Shown here: positions 15,508 to 25,095 of the stretch, in pieces
Layout: each line of letters opens with the position of its first letter
Numbering within the stretch: the stretch's first letter is position 1
Assembly: GCA_023511295.1 (NCBI GenBank)
Contig: JAIMBT010000003.1
Location: 62,001 to 126,000 of the forward strand
Length of the DNA stretch: 64,000 nt
Source of the DNA: Alicyclobacillus sp.
Lineage (GTDB): Bacteria > Bacillota > Bacilli > Alicyclobacillales > Alicyclobacillaceae
Reading direction: 5' to 3'
Translations under genes and position numbers: made by a program
The notes under the pieces: model-generated
What the model was told of the DNA's origin: nothing
The model's input: the letters and a program-made list of their open reading frames with translations, nothing else
Databases searched by the model: none

Positions 15508-16929
15508 TCACCCGTTCTGGCCCACCGCCAACGTGGGTGCCACATCCGCCCCGTCCGCGAACGTGACCTGACTGTCCAACGTGCCGTATTGAAATTCCGA
15601 TCCGGTCCGTTCCAACCGGACCCGCACCACTTCGCCCGTGAGTTGTTCCGGCGAAACCCCGGTTGGCACCGGAAACGCCACCTTCAGATAGGTATCCGTG
15701 TGCCCCATCAGCCAAAACCCAGCTGCACCGTCCGGCCCTTGCCCGGGCTCTGCGCCATGCTCCGGAAGGTGATACGGTTCCTCGGGAATCACCTCGACGA
15801 GACGACTGCGCCAGCCCGCAGCGTAGGCTGCGGTCAACTGTGCCGACAGGTCAATCATGCGCGCGGTGCGCGCCTCTTTCACCGCCGCATCCACCTGGTC
15901 CGGGAAACGCGCCGCAGGCGTGCCCGTGCGCGGCGAGTATGGGAACACGTGCAGCTGCGAAAACGCCAAATCCTGCACGAGGCGGTAGGTCGCTTCAAAC
16001 TGTTCATCCGTCTCCCCTGGAAAGCCGACGATGACGTCGCTCGTCACCGCCAGCCCAGGCAGGGCTTCCCGTAGCCGCCGCACCTTGTCGGCGTAATCCG
16101 CGACGCGGTAGTGTCGATTCATTCGCTTGAGCACGGCGTCGTGGCCCGCCTGCAGGGGGATGTGCAGGTGCGGGCAGACCTTTTTGGAGGCGTGCAGCAC
16201 CGCAATCAGCTCTTCGTCGATCTCACTCGCTTCGATGGAACTGATGCGCAGGCGGTACACTTCTTCTATCTGCTCCAGGTCCCGAATCAGGTGGGCGAGG
16301 CGGTAGCCGTCGAGGTCTGCGCCGTAACCGCCAGTGTGGATACCGGTGAGAATGATCTCCCGGTAGCCGGCCTTCGCAAGCTTGCGCGCTTGCGCCACGA
16401 CCTGTTCCGGCTTCCGGCTGCGGATGAGGCCGCGCGCGTACGGGATGATGCAGAACGTGCAGAAGTTGTTGCACCCGTCTTGAATCTTCAGGCTCGCTCG
16501 GGTCCGATCCGTAAACGACGGAACATCCATCTCTTCAAACGTGCGGGTCTTCAGGATGTTGCCGACCGAACGGATGGGATCCTGTTCCCGACGGACGGCC
16601 TCGACCAGTTCCACAATCTGCGTCTTTCGGTCGTTGCCCACGACCAGGTCGACGCCGGCGATGGCCGCCACTTCGTCTGGCCGAATCTGCGCGTAACACC
16701 CTGTCACCGCCACGGTGGCCTCCGGGTTCGTCCGGACGGCGCGGCGAATCATCTGCCGCGACTTCCGGTCTCCCGTGTTCGTGACGGTGCAGGTATTGAC
16801 CACGTACACGTCGGCCCGCTCTTCGAACGGAACCTGCTTGTACCCGGCCGCCTCAAACCGCCGCCAGATGGCCTCAGTATCGTAGAAGTTCACCTTGCAT
16901 CCCAAGGTGTGGAATGCCACGGTCGGCAT
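15508..16929 (-). CDS. mtaB: tRNA t6A37 methylthiotransferase MtaB
   Basis: MtaB is a radical-SAM enzyme that converts t6A37 to ms2t6A in tRNAs reading ANN codons. The 473-residue protein has an N-terminal domain with three cluster-binding cysteines (Cys11, Cys47, Cys78). The radical-SAM CxxxCxxC motif follows (Cys153, Cys157, Cys160 in DGCNNFCTFC), then a C-terminal TRAM domain. About 25 residues near 410-435 (a Pro/Gly-rich insertion) lengthen the TRAM region slightly. It follows rsmE by 3 bp, in the conserved dnaJ-prmA-rsmE-mtaB order. Confidence 0.97.
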   Translation of the reverse strand: MPTVAFHTLGCKVNFYDTEAIWRRFEAAGYKQVPFEERADVYVVNTCTVTNTGDRKSRQMIRRAVRTNPEATVAVTGCYAQIRPDEVAAIAGVDLVVGNDRKTQIVELVEAVRREQDPIRSVGNILKTRTFEEMDVPSFTDRTRASLKIQDGCNNFCTFCIIPYARGLIRSRKPEQVVAQARKLAKAGYREIILTGIHTGGYGADLDGYRLAHLIRDLEQIEEVYRLRISSIEASEIDEELIAVLHASKKVCPHLHIPLQAGHDAVLKRMNRHYRVADYADKVRRLREALPGLAVTSDVIVGFPGETDEQFEATYRLVQDLAFSQLHVFPYSPRTGTPAARFPDQVDAAVKEARTARMIDLSAQLTAAYAAGWRSRLVEVIPEEPYHLPEHGAEPGQGPDGAAGFWLMGHTDTYLKVAFPVPTGVSPEQLTGEVVRVRLERTGSEFQYGTLDSQVTFADGADVAPTLAVGQNG

Positions 16930-16932
16930 GGC

Positions 16933-17688
16933 TCATCCTCCCAACCCGCCAAAGTGATGCAACACGGCTGCCCCCGCCACGAGGCCAGCCGTTTCCGTGC
17001 GAAGGATGCGCGGCCCCAGTGTCACCGCACGGGCGCCCAGTTCGTTCCGCCAGAAGGTCCGCTCGGCGTCACTCCAGCCGCCCTCGGGCCCCACACACAA
17101 CACGACGCAGGACGGCGGATGCGCGGACGGTAAGGCGCTGCGCAAGGACAGTTCGCGTTCCTCTTCATCTAAAAACAAAATACAGTCCGGTGCAAGGCCT
17201 GCGATGGCCCGCGCCAGGTCAGACCGCCGCTCGACGTGCCGGACAAGCGGAACGAAGTCCCGCTGGGCTTGGGCGCTCGCCTCCGCCGCAATCTTCTGCC
17301 ACCGTTCGATACGCGCCGACCATTTGCGCGCATCCAGTTGCACCACGGACCGGTCCGACGCAACAACGAGGTATCCTGCGAACCCGAGTTCGGTGCCGTG
17401 CTGGACGATGTTCTCCATCTTGTCCGCCTTTGGCAGACCTTGTACGAGGTACAGGTGCAAAGGCGGTTCGTGCCCGGGGAGATCACGGTCGACGCGAACG
17501 TCGACGGTTGCGGCCGCCCCGTCGACGGCCGTGGCGACCCCCTCCCAAGCGCGCCCGGCACACGCGATGGCCACCCGCTCTCCCGGGCGCAGCCGGAGCA
17601 CCCGCGCCAGGTGATGGCCAGCAGGGCCGGAGACGGTCACGACCTCCCCCACGGAGACCGGGTGTTCCAGAAAGACGCGGGGATTCAT
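16933..17688 (-). CDS. rsmE: 16S rRNA m3U1498 methyltransferase RsmE
   Basis: RsmE is a SPOUT methyltransferase that methylates U1498 of 16S rRNA. The 251-residue protein has an N-terminal PUA-like domain (HHLARVLRLRPGE) and the C-terminal knotted domain with the VGPEGGWSDAE and LGPRILRTETA motifs that bind SAM. The ATG at 17686-17688 overlaps the prmA stop codon (ATGA), with GGAGCGG upstream. A longer reading of the same frame upstream is only a shadow of prmA. Confidence 0.97.
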   Translation of the reverse strand: MNPRVFLEHPVSVGEVVTVSGPAGHHLARVLRLRPGERVAIACAGRAWEGVATAVDGAAATVDVRVDRDLPGHEPPLHLYLVQGLPKADKMENIVQHGTELGFAGYLVVASDRSVVQLDARKWSARIERWQKIAAEASAQAQRDFVPLVRHVERRSDLARAIAGLAPDCILFLDEEERELSLRSALPSAHPPSCVVLCVGPEGGWSDAERTFWRNELGARAVTLGPRILRTETAGLVAGAAVLHHFGGLGG

Positions 17689-18659
17689 GGCAGCCGCTCC
17701 GCCACAACGACCGCCCAGTCTTCCTGCGCGAGCGTCTGGACCACCCGGTACCCGCCATCGCCGAGCGCACGGGCCACCGCGTCGGCGTGCGCCGTCACAA
17801 ATCCGGAGGCGATAAAGTGTCCGCCCGCCCGCAGGCGGCGCGCAACGATGGGTGCAAGCTGGAGCACCGCGTCCCGCAGGATGTTGGCGACCACCACGTC
17901 GAACGGTCCCGGTGCGAGACCCGCAGCTTCTTCGACCGGTGCCAGTAGATTGCCTTCCTGGACGGTCACGGTCCTCAACAAGTCGTTGCGCTGCACATTG
18001 TCCTCGGCCGCCCGGACCGCCACCGGGTCCAGGTCGAGCGCCGTTACTTGCGCGCCGAGGCGCGCCGAAGCGATGGCCAGGATGCCGGTTCCAGTTCCGA
18101 CGTCGAGCACCCGCATTCCCGGCGTCACAAGCGATTCCAAGGTCCGCAAGCAGAGCTGAGTGGTGGCGTGCGTCCCGGTACCGAACGCCATGCCCGGCTC
18201 TAGGACCACCGGCACGCGCCCATCCGCCAGCCCCTCGATGTCGTCCACGCGCCACGCCGGTACAATGAGGAACCGACGCCCGACGGGAATCGGATCGTAG
18301 GACTCCTTCCAGGCAGACGCCCAACTCTCCTCATCGACCACCTCCGCGCGCACGTCCGCGTCCGCAGCGCTGGGTCGGCCGATGTCGAGACCCGCTGCCT
18401 GCACCTGAGCCAGCGCGCGGCGTGCGCGGTCCACGGCCGTCTGTACCGTCGCAGGGTGCGGTAGGTAAAACCGGACCTGCACCGTGTCTGTCGCGAGCAG
18501 GCTTTCGTCAAACCACTCGCCGTACTCGGGATGGGGTGGTTGCAAGGACGCCACCCCTTCGACTGCGACCCCCTGCACGTCCGGCCATTCCAACAGGACG
18601 GCGCACAGCGCCTCGCTCGCCTCGTGCAACACGGTGCACGTCACCTCAACCCACTGCAT
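17685..18659 (-). CDS. prmA: Ribosomal protein L11 methyltransferase PrmA
   Basis: PrmA trimethylates several lysines of ribosomal protein L11. The 324-residue protein has the small N-terminal substrate-recognition domain, the interdomain EESWASAWKESYDPIPVG segment, and the SAM-binding core with GMAFGTGTHATT, VLDVGTGTGILAI and the VVANIL motif that replaces the usual NPPY-like motif. It lies 15 bp after dnaJ, with GAGGTGACAGC before the ATG, and overlaps rsmE. Confidence 0.97.
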   Translation of the reverse strand: MQWVEVTCTVLHEASEALCAVLLEWPDVQGVAVEGVASLQPPHPEYGEWFDESLLATDTVQVRFYLPHPATVQTAVDRARRALAQVQAAGLDIGRPSAADADVRAEVVDEESWASAWKESYDPIPVGRRFLIVPAWRVDDIEGLADGRVPVVLEPGMAFGTGTHATTQLCLRTLESLVTPGMRVLDVGTGTGILAIASARLGAQVTALDLDPVAVRAAEDNVQRNDLLRTVTVQEGNLLAPVEEAAGLAPGPFDVVVANILRDAVLQLAPIVARRLRAGGHFIASGFVTAHADAVARALGDGGYRVVQTLAQEDWAVVVAERLP

Positions 18660-18674
18660 GCTGTCACCTCAACC

Positions 18675-19802
18675 TCAACTGTCGCCGAGAAACGCGCTTT
18701 TCATCCGCTCCATGAAGGTACGCGTCTGTTCGGTTGTGTCTTCCCCCAGTTCCCGGCCCAGTTCGCGAAGCAACTCTTTCTGCCGCTCGGTGAGGCGGGT
18801 GGGCGTCATCACGTGGACCCGGACGTGCTGGTCGCCGCGCTGGTTAGAGCCCAAGCGCACAATCCCTTTGCCGCGCAGGCGGAACGACGTACCCGTCTGC
18901 GTTCCTTCGGGAATGCGGAGTTTCACCTTCCCATCGAGCGTCGGGACCTCAATTTCATCCCCGAGTGCCGCCTGCACGAAGGTCAGCGGGACGTTCACGT
19001 AGACGTTCGTTCCCTCGCGTTCAAACTGCTCGTGCGGCCGAACGCGGATGAGGATGTGCAGGTCGCCGGGCTGCCCACCGTTCGGGCTGCTCTCCCCCGC
19101 ACCCGGGATGCGCAGTCGCGTCCCGGTGTCAACCCCGGCAGGGACGCGGACCTTGACCTGCCGACGGACGCGCCGGCGCCCTTGTCCGTGACAATCCGGA
19201 CACGGATGACTGATGTGCACTCCGCGCCCTCGACAGGCGGTACACACCTTGCGGTTGACCATCCGGCCGAACGGCGTGTTCACCACCGTCTGTTGCTCTC
19301 CCGTACCGCCACAGGCCGAGCAAGGCTCCACTTTGGTTCCGGGTTTCGCGCCGTCGCCGTGGCAGGTGGAACACGTCTCAGTCCGCGGAATCTCAATTTC
19401 CTCTTCCGTCCCGAAGGCTGCCTCTTCGAAGTCGATGGCGAGTTCGTACTCGAGGTCCGCCCCGCGCTGCGGGCCGCGCCGGGCACCGCCCCCGCCAAAG
19501 AACATGTCAAAAATATCGCCGAAGCCCCCAAAGTCTCCGAAGCCGCTGTCGAACCCAGCGCCACCGCCCATCCCCTGCGTCGGATCTGCGTGCCCAAACT
19601 GGTCGTAGCGGGCGCGCTTATCCGGGTCGGACAGTACCTCGTACGCCTCTGCAATCTCCTTAAACCGTTCCGCCGCATTGGGGTCGTCCTTGTTGACGTC
19701 CGGGTGGTACTGGCGCGCCAACTTCCGGTAGGCCCGCTTGATGTCTTCCGGCGCAGCCGTCCGGTCGACGCCGAGCACCTCGTAGTAGTCCCGTTTGCTC
19801 AC
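18675..19802 (-). CDS. dnaJ: Chaperone protein DnaJ
   Basis: DnaJ delivers unfolded proteins to DnaK and stimulates its ATPase. With the GTG start (19800-19802, GGGAGG upstream) it has 375 residues. The domains in order are a J domain with the HPD motif in [10 protein letters not shown], a Gly/Phe-rich stretch ([12 protein letters not shown]), four CxxCxGxG zinc motifs beginning with CSTCHGDG, and the C-terminal substrate-binding domain. A strong hairpin separates it from dnaK, 166 bp upstream. Confidence 0.98.
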   Translation of the reverse strand: MSKRDYYEVLGVDRTAAPEDIKRAYRKLARQYHPDVNKDDPNAAERFKEIAEAYEVLSDPDKRARYDQFGHADPTQGMGGGAGFDSGFGDFGGFGDIFDMFFGGGGARRGPQRGADLEYELAIDFEEAAFGTEEEIEIPRTETCSTCHGDGAKPGTKVEPCSACGGTGEQQTVVNTPFGRMVNRKVCTACRGRGVHISHPCPDCHGQGRRRVRRQVKVRVPAGVDTGTRLRIPGAGESSPNGGQPGDLHILIRVRPHEQFEREGTNVYVNVPLTFVQAALGDEIEVPTLDGKVKLRIPEGTQTGTSFRLRGKGIVRLGSNQRGDQHVRVHVMTPTRLTERQKELLRELGRELGEDTTEQTRTFMERMKSAFLGDS

Positions 19803-19929
19803 GCTTCTGCCTCCCCTCCCCAATGGCGGTATCTGCGCGGATGTCTGACGCGGACCTGCACCGGCAAGAACGCCGGCCTCGTCTGTGCGACCCGCGAAGC
19901 GGCATTGACAACCCGCGCGGACGTGGATA

Positions 19930-19955
19930 CGTGGCAGGCCGTTGGTCCTGCCACG
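19930..19955 (-). promoter_or_regulatory. Perfect hairpin between dnaK and dnaJ
   Basis: CGTGGCAGG (19930-19938) and CCTGCCACG (19947-19955) form a 9-bp GC-rich stem with an 8-nt loop, 14 nt after the dnaK stop codon. No T-run follows on the minus strand, so it is more likely an mRNA-processing or stabilising element, or a weak attenuator that lowers dnaJ relative to dnaK, than a full terminator. Confidence 0.6.
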
Positions 19956-19968
19956 CAGTCACACGGAT

Positions 19969-21804
19969 TTATTTCTTGTCGTCGTCAACGACATTGTATT
20001 CGGCGTCCACCACATTGTCGTCCGGTTTGCCTCCGCCGCCCGCAGCTCCCGCCGCGCCGGCGTTCGCCTGCGCCGCTTGCTCGTACAGCTTGGTCGACAG
20101 TTTATGCAACACTTCGGTGAGTTGCTCCGACGCCTGCTTGATGGTATCTGAATCCGTGCCGCCGAGCGCCTCGCGCAGTTTCGCCTGCTTCTCCTCGGCT
20201 TCCTTGCGCAGGTCCGCGTCGACCTTATCCCCCAAATCCTTGAGGGTCTTCTCCGTCTGGTACAGGAGTTGGTCGGCCTGGTTGCGAATCTCCACCTGCT
20301 CCTGCCGCTTCCGGTCTTCCTCCGCGTGCAGTTCCGCCTCTTTCATCATCCGGTCAATCTCCTCTTTGGACAGGCCGCTGGAGGAGGTGATGGTGATGCG
20401 CTGGCTCTTGCCTGTGCCGAGATCTTTCGCGGACACGTTCACAATGCCGTTCGCATCGATGTCGAACGTGACCTCAATCTGCGGTACCCCGCGCGGCGCC
20501 GGCGGAATGTCGCTCAGCGTGAATCGGCCCAGCGTCTTGTTACCCGCCGCCATCGGCCGCTCGCCCTGCAGCACGTGGATCTCCACCGACGTCTGGTTGT
20601 CCGCGGCGGTCGAGAAGACCTGCGACTTCGAGGTTGGGATGGTGGTGTTGCGCTCAATCAACTTCGTGAATACGCCACCCAAGGTCTCGATACCCAAGGA
20701 CAGCGGTGTCACGTCGAGCAGCACGATGTCTTTGACGTCGCCGGTCAGGACGCCCGCCTGAATCGCTGCACCCACGGCCACCACTTCGTCCGGGTTAACG
20801 CCCTTCGAGGGTTCCTTGCCAATCAGCTTCTTGATGGCTTCCTGCACCGCCGGAATTCTCGTCGATCCGCCAACTAAGATGACCCGGTCAATCTGCGAAG
20901 CACTGAGACCCGCGTCCTGGAGCGCTTGCCGCGTCGGCCCGAGGGTTGCCTCAATCAGGTCGCTGGTCAGCTCTTCGAACTTCGCCCGGGTCAGGTTGAC
21001 CTCCAAGTGTTTCGGACCCGTCGCGTCGGCGGAGATGAACGGCAGCGAAATGGTGGTCGTCAGCGTCGACGACAACTCTTTCTTGGCCTTCTCCGCGGCG
21101 TCCTTCAAGCGCTGCATCGCCATGCGGTCGTGACTCAGGTCAATCCCGGTATCCTTGCGGAAGGTCTGCACCAGGTAGTCCATAATCCGCTGGTCGAAAT
21201 CGTCACCGCCCAAGTGGTTGTTACCGCTCGTCGCCTTCACTTCAAATACGCCGTCCCCGAGCTCGAGGATGGACACGTCGAACGTGCCACCGCCGAGGTC
21301 GAAGACGAGGATGGTCTGCTCGCCTTCCTTGTCCAACCCGTAGGCGAGCGCGGCGGCGGTTGGCTCGTTGACGATGCGGAGCACGTCCAATCCGGCAATC
21401 TTCCCGGCGTCTTTCGTCGCCTGCCGCTGGCTGTCGCTGAAATAGGCAGGCACCGTGATGACGGCCTGCGTCACTTTCTCGCCGAGGAAGGCCTCGGCAT
21501 CCGCCTTCAGCTTCTGCAGAATCATCGCGGAAATCTCTTGCGGCGAGTAGCGCTTGTCGTCAATCGCGACCTTGTAGTCCGACCCCATGTGCCGCTTGAT
21601 GGAGATGATGGTCCGGTCGGGGTTGGTGATGGCCTGGCGCTTGGCAACGTCGCCAATCAGGCGCTCTCCGTCCTTGCTAAAGCCCACCACTGACGGTGTG
21701 GTCCGGTTTCCTTCAGCGTTCGGGATGACGACCGCTTCGCCCCCTTCCATCACCGCGACGCAAGAGTTGGTGGTTCCCAAGTCGATTCCAATCACCTTTG
21801 GCAT
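19969..21804 (-). CDS. dnaK: Molecular chaperone DnaK (Hsp70)
   Basis: The Hsp70 chaperone of 611 residues begins [20 protein letters not shown], with the ATPase signatures [12 protein letters not shown]-type ([12 protein letters not shown]) and [14 protein letters not shown]. The [12 protein letters not shown]-like linker leads into the substrate-binding domain, and the tail is Gly/Ala-rich ending in acidic residues. It lacks the insertion found in the nucleotide-binding domain of proteobacterial DnaK, as expected for Gram-positive forms. The ATG at 21802-21804 has GGGAGGCACGG upstream. It is the third gene of the CIRCE-controlled operon. Confidence 0.99.
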   Translation of the reverse strand: MPKVIGIDLGTTNSCVAVMEGGEAVVIPNAEGNRTTPSVVGFSKDGERLIGDVAKRQAITNPDRTIISIKRHMGSDYKVAIDDKRYSPQEISAMILQKLKADAEAFLGEKVTQAVITVPAYFSDSQRQATKDAGKIAGLDVLRIVNEPTAAALAYGLDKEGEQTILVFDLGGGTFDVSILELGDGVFEVKATSGNNHLGGDDFDQRIMDYLVQTFRKDTGIDLSHDRMAMQRLKDAAEKAKKELSSTLTTTISLPFISADATGPKHLEVNLTRAKFEELTSDLIEATLGPTRQALQDAGLSASQIDRVILVGGSTRIPAVQEAIKKLIGKEPSKGVNPDEVVAVGAAIQAGVLTGDVKDIVLLDVTPLSLGIETLGGVFTKLIERNTTIPTSKSQVFSTAADNQTSVEIHVLQGERPMAAGNKTLGRFTLSDIPPAPRGVPQIEVTFDIDANGIVNVSAKDLGTGKSQRITITSSSGLSKEEIDRMMKEAELHAEEDRKRQEQVEIRNQADQLLYQTEKTLKDLGDKVDADLRKEAEEKQAKLREALGGTDSDTIKQASEQLTEVLHKLSTKLYEQAAQANAGAAGAAGGGGKPDDNVVDAEYNVVDDDKK

Positions 21805-21868
21805 GGATACCGTGCCTCCCTGTGTGTTTCGGATGCAACACTGATAAACTTCCGCGCCGGCTCGGCGC

Positions 21869-22579
21869 TCACACGGACACCTTGACCATCGCCGGCCGCA
21901 GCACCTTGTCGTGCAGGCGGTAGCCCTTCTGGAACTCCGCCAACACCACACCGGAACCCGCCTCGGGGTTCGCCTCTTGGGCAACGGCCTCGTGGATGTT
22001 GGGGTCAAACGGCTTCCCGACGGCCTCCATCGGAACCACGCCGTACGCCTGCAGCACCGACAGCAGTTGGCGGTGTACCATTTCAACTCCGGTAAGGACA
22101 TCCGACGCTTCGCCGCCGGCCCCGTTCGCGCTCGCCAGCGCCCGCTCGAAGTTGTCCACAACCGGCAACAGGTCTGCGAGCAGCTTGCGGGTCGCGAACT
22201 GCTGGAGTTCTTCCTTCTCTTGGCGCGTCCGGCGGCGGAAGTTGTCGAAATCAGCGAGGGTACGCAACAGCTGATTCCGCAGTTCTTGAACCTCCGATGG
22301 CTCAGCGGCTTGCGGGGCTGTCGGGGTCTCCCCGCCGTCCGTCTGCGGCCCGGCGTCGACGTCTACAGCCGCTGCACCGTCCGCCGCGTCACCGAACGCG
22401 GTGGCGTCGGACGTCGGCGACGCGTCGGTCTCGGCCGCGCCCGCCTCACCGCGGTTCGCAGTCGCTGTCTCGTCGGGATGCCCCGGTCCCTCGCTGGGCG
22501 ATGCCGCGCCGGGGCGATTGGAAGCCGTTTCTGCCGCCGATGCTGCGTTCGCTGCCTCCCTGTCGCTTTGCGTCGTCAA
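21869..22579 (-). CDS. grpE: Nucleotide exchange factor GrpE
   Basis: GrpE releases ADP from DnaK. The 236-residue protein has an unusually long Ala/Asp/Glu/Thr-rich disordered N-terminus of about 90 residues. The coiled coil ([22 protein letters not shown]) follows, then the beta domain ending in [16 protein letters not shown]. The TTG start overlaps the hrcA stop codon and has GGGAGG nine bases upstream, so translation is coupled to hrcA. Confidence 0.97.
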   Translation of the reverse strand: MTTQSDREAANAASAAETASNRPGAASPSEGPGHPDETATANRGEAGAAETDASPTSDATAFGDAADGAAAVDVDAGPQTDGGETPTAPQAAEPSEVQELRNQLLRTLADFDNFRRRTRQEKEELQQFATRKLLADLLPVVDNFERALASANGAGGEASDVLTGVEMVHRQLLSVLQAYGVVPMEAVGKPFDPNIHEAVAQEANPEAGSGVVLAEFQKGYRLHDKVLRPAMVKVSV

Positions 22580-23637
22580 TGTCCCATACCTCCCTCACGG
22601 CCGCTGCCCAGCCGCTCTGTGAACGCCTTCGTGAGTGCGGATGTCACGTAATCGATGATCTGTATCACCCGGCGGTACTGCATGCGCGTCGGCCCGATGA
22701 CGCCGATGCCGCCGACCGGCACTCCGTCCACCGTATAAACGGACGAGATGACGGTGCAATCCTGCAGGGTGGGGTTCTCGTTCTCCATCCCAATCTTCAC
22801 TTGAATTCCAGGTGTGTCCACCGTCAGCACCTGCTGCAACGTGCCCTCTCCCTGCTCGAGCATCTCCAGCAACGGCCGCACCTTGTCGATGTCCCGGAAC
22901 TCAGGCTGTGCCAGGATGTTGGTTGCACCGCCCACGAACACGCGCGCGTTTTCCTCCACGCCGACAGACCGCAGTTGGTCGACCAACGAGATGAGGTCTT
23001 CGTACTGTTCCATCGTCTGCGCCATCTCTGTCGCCATCTCGCGGTACATCGACGAGCGAAAGCGCGACATGGTCACGCCGTGAAGCCGTCGGTTCAGCAC
23101 CTCCACCATGTGCGATACGCCGTCGGGCGGGATGTTGGACGACAGCTGGACCTGTCGGTTGAACACGTGGCCCGTGTCGGTGACCAAGATGGCAACGGCC
23201 TTGTCGCTCCCAATTGGAATCAACTGGATGTGGTGAATCTTTTCATGGTGAACCTGCGGCCCGAGGGCAATCGCCGTGTACTGCGTCAGCTGCGACAACA
23301 CCAGCGAGGTCTGCTGTACAATTTCCTCCAACTCGTCCATCCGGCGCCGGAACACTTCTCGCAGCGCCGCGACGGCTTGCGGGTCCATCTCCGCACCCGC
23401 CCGCAGGTGGTCTACGTAGTATCGGTAGCCCTTTTGGGACGGTACGCGGCCCGCAGAGGTATGCGGTTGGTCAAGGTATCCGAGTTCTTCCAAATCCGCC
23501 ATCTCGTTGCGGATGGTTGCCGGGCTCAACTGCATCTCCTGGCGCTTCGAAAGGGTTCGTGAGCCCACGGGCTCCGCTGACAACACGTAGTTCTCCACTA
23601 TCGCACTCAGAATCAGGTTTTGTCTCGGCGTCAACAC
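22576..23637 (-). CDS. hrcA: Heat-inducible transcription repressor HrcA
   Basis: HrcA binds CIRCE and represses the class I heat-shock operons; its folding depends on GroEL. The 353-residue protein has the N-terminal winged helix (LSPATIRNEMADLEELGYLDQPHTSAGR) and the GAF-like C-terminal domain. It begins with GTG preceded by a run of G residues. It is the first gene of hrcA-grpE-dnaK-dnaJ, and the CIRCE site upstream shows it represses itself. Confidence 0.98.
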   Translation of the reverse strand: MLTPRQNLILSAIVENYVLSAEPVGSRTLSKRQEMQLSPATIRNEMADLEELGYLDQPHTSAGRVPSQKGYRYYVDHLRAGAEMDPQAVAALREVFRRRMDELEEIVQQTSLVLSQLTQYTAIALGPQVHHEKIHHIQLIPIGSDKAVAILVTDTGHVFNRQVQLSSNIPPDGVSHMVEVLNRRLHGVTMSRFRSSMYREMATEMAQTMEQYEDLISLVDQLRSVGVEENARVFVGGATNILAQPEFRDIDKVRPLLEMLEQGEGTLQQVLTVDTPGIQVKIGMENENPTLQDCTVISSVYTVDGVPVGGIGVIGPTRMQYRRVIQIIDYVTSALTKAFTERLGSGREGGMGH

Positions 23638-23795
23638 GACGTATCCCCCCCGACGGTGATGCGTCCATCAGACACACGCACTCCCCAGGCGATGGGCTCT
23701 GCTTCCTCACCCGAAGCGTCCGTGCTCGCGTCGACGATACGGAGCCGCGTACACCGCGTCACTGCGACCACCCTGGCGACCTTTCGCGCCGCTTG

Positions 23796-23822
23796 TTAGC
23801 ACTCGATGCACTCGAGTGCTAA
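23796..23822. promoter_or_regulatory. CIRCE operator (HrcA-binding site)
   Basis: TTAGCACTC, nine spacer bases, then GAGTGCTAA: a perfect match to the CIRCE inverted repeat. It lies immediately downstream of the -10 element of the hrcA promoter, covering the transcription start, and 159 bp before the hrcA start codon. Confidence 0.98.
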
Positions 23823-23834
23823 ATCCTCACCAAC

Positions 23835-23863
23835 AAATTAGCAATTCGCCCCGCCGTTGTCAA
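23835..23863 (-). promoter_or_regulatory. SigA promoter of hrcA-grpE-dnaK-dnaJ
   Basis: On the minus strand TTGACA (23858-23863) and TAATTT (23835-23840) are 17 bp apart. The -35 overlaps the last codons of hemW, and CIRCE begins 13 bp after the -10. This is the expected HrcA-repressed layout. Confidence 0.88.
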
Positions 23864-25095
23864 TGCGCGGCGTCGTCCGGCGCCGTCAGGGCCCCGACGA
23901 ACGCCTCGAACACGATGTTCGCCACGGGGTACGCGCGGTGGGTCAGTCGGACGTGCCCCGCGGTCGTCTCCACCAGTCCATGGGCCTCCAATCGCGCCAA
24001 CGCCTCGGGGAACAGTTCCGCCGGCAAGGCGCCGTGGCGGCGCCGGAACGTGTCGACGTGGACGCCTTCCCGCAGGCGCAGCCCCAACATCATCGTGTCC
24101 TCCGCAGCCTCCGCGGGCGACACGTCGTGCACCTCCGCGACGGGCAGCGCCCCGGAGGCGACGTGTTTGGCATAGTCGACGAGTGAGGTGACATTCGCCG
24201 TCCGCCGCCCGCGAACGTACCCGTGGGCGCCGACACCCGCGGCCCAGTATGGCTCGTTGCGCCAGTACACGAGGTTGTGGCGCGCCTCCTCGCCCGGACG
24301 GGCAAAGTTGCTGACCTCATACTGACGCAACCCGGCCGTCGCCAAGAGGTCGCGAACCAACTCGTACATCTCCGCTTCTGCGTCCTCTCCCGGAAGCGCC
24401 AGCAGGCCTTCGTCGTGCCAGCGGGCGAACGGGGTTCCAGGCTCCACTTTCAGCCAGTACGCCGATAGGTGCGGAACGTCCAGCGCCAGGCACGCCTCCA
24501 CCGCACGGCGGACGGCGTCCGTCGTCTGGTCTGGGAGGCCGAACATGAGATCTAGGTTGATGCGGGAGAAGCCGCTCTCCCGCGCCAGGCGGACACTCTC
24601 TTCAATCGCCGCGCGGTCGTGCGACCGCCCGATGGCGAGGAGCAGACTTTCGTCAAACGTCTGCGCGCCGAAGCTGATGCGGTTCACACCCGCCGCCGCC
24701 AGCCGCTCCAGCTTCTCCGGCGTCACCGTGCCAGGGTTTGCTTCGACCGTGACCTCCGCGTCCGAAACCAGCCGAAAGTTGTGGTGGATGGCTTGAAACA
24801 GGCGGTCTAGCTGCCCCGTGGTGAGAAACGTCGGCGTTCCGCCACCGACGAAGACCGTCTGCAGCGATGTGCGCGTCTTCGCGCCGAGCATCTCCAGTTC
24901 GCGTTCCAGGTGGTTCAGGTACGCGTCCACCTCCGGGCGCGGCGCCACGTACGTCGTGAAGTCGCAATAGAAGCAACGGCTCCGACAGAACGGGATGTGG
25001 ACGTACAACGATGTAGGATCTCGCTCTGCAAACGCGTCGACGAGCTCTGAGGCCGCGGCGCCGCCGATGGCTTGCACTCGCTCTGCCACACGCAT
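23860..25095 (-). CDS. hemW: Radical SAM heme chaperone HemW
   Basis: HemW (formerly called oxygen-independent coproporphyrinogen oxidase-like) binds heme and is thought to deliver it to target proteins. The 411-residue protein has the radical-SAM CxxxCxxC motif HIPFCRSRCFYCDF (Cys37, Cys41, Cys44), with no fourth cysteine as in true HemN, and the GGGTPT motif. The start is ATG at 25093-25095, with a GTG codon directly in front; both overlap the lepA stop. It lies between lepA and hrcA as in B. subtilis. Confidence 0.95.
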   Translation of the reverse strand: MRVAERVQAIGGAAASELVDAFAERDPTSLYVHIPFCRSRCFYCDFTTYVAPRPEVDAYLNHLERELEMLGAKTRTSLQTVFVGGGTPTFLTTGQLDRLFQAIHHNFRLVSDAEVTVEANPGTVTPEKLERLAAAGVNRISFGAQTFDESLLLAIGRSHDRAAIEESVRLARESGFSRINLDLMFGLPDQTTDAVRRAVEACLALDVPHLSAYWLKVEPGTPFARWHDEGLLALPGEDAEAEMYELVRDLLATAGLRQYEVSNFARPGEEARHNLVYWRNEPYWAAGVGAHGYVRGRRTANVTSLVDYAKHVASGALPVAEVHDVSPAEAAEDTMMLGLRLREGVHVDTFRRRHGALPAELFPEALARLEAHGLVETTAGHVRLTHRAYPVANIVFEAFVGALTAPDDAAH

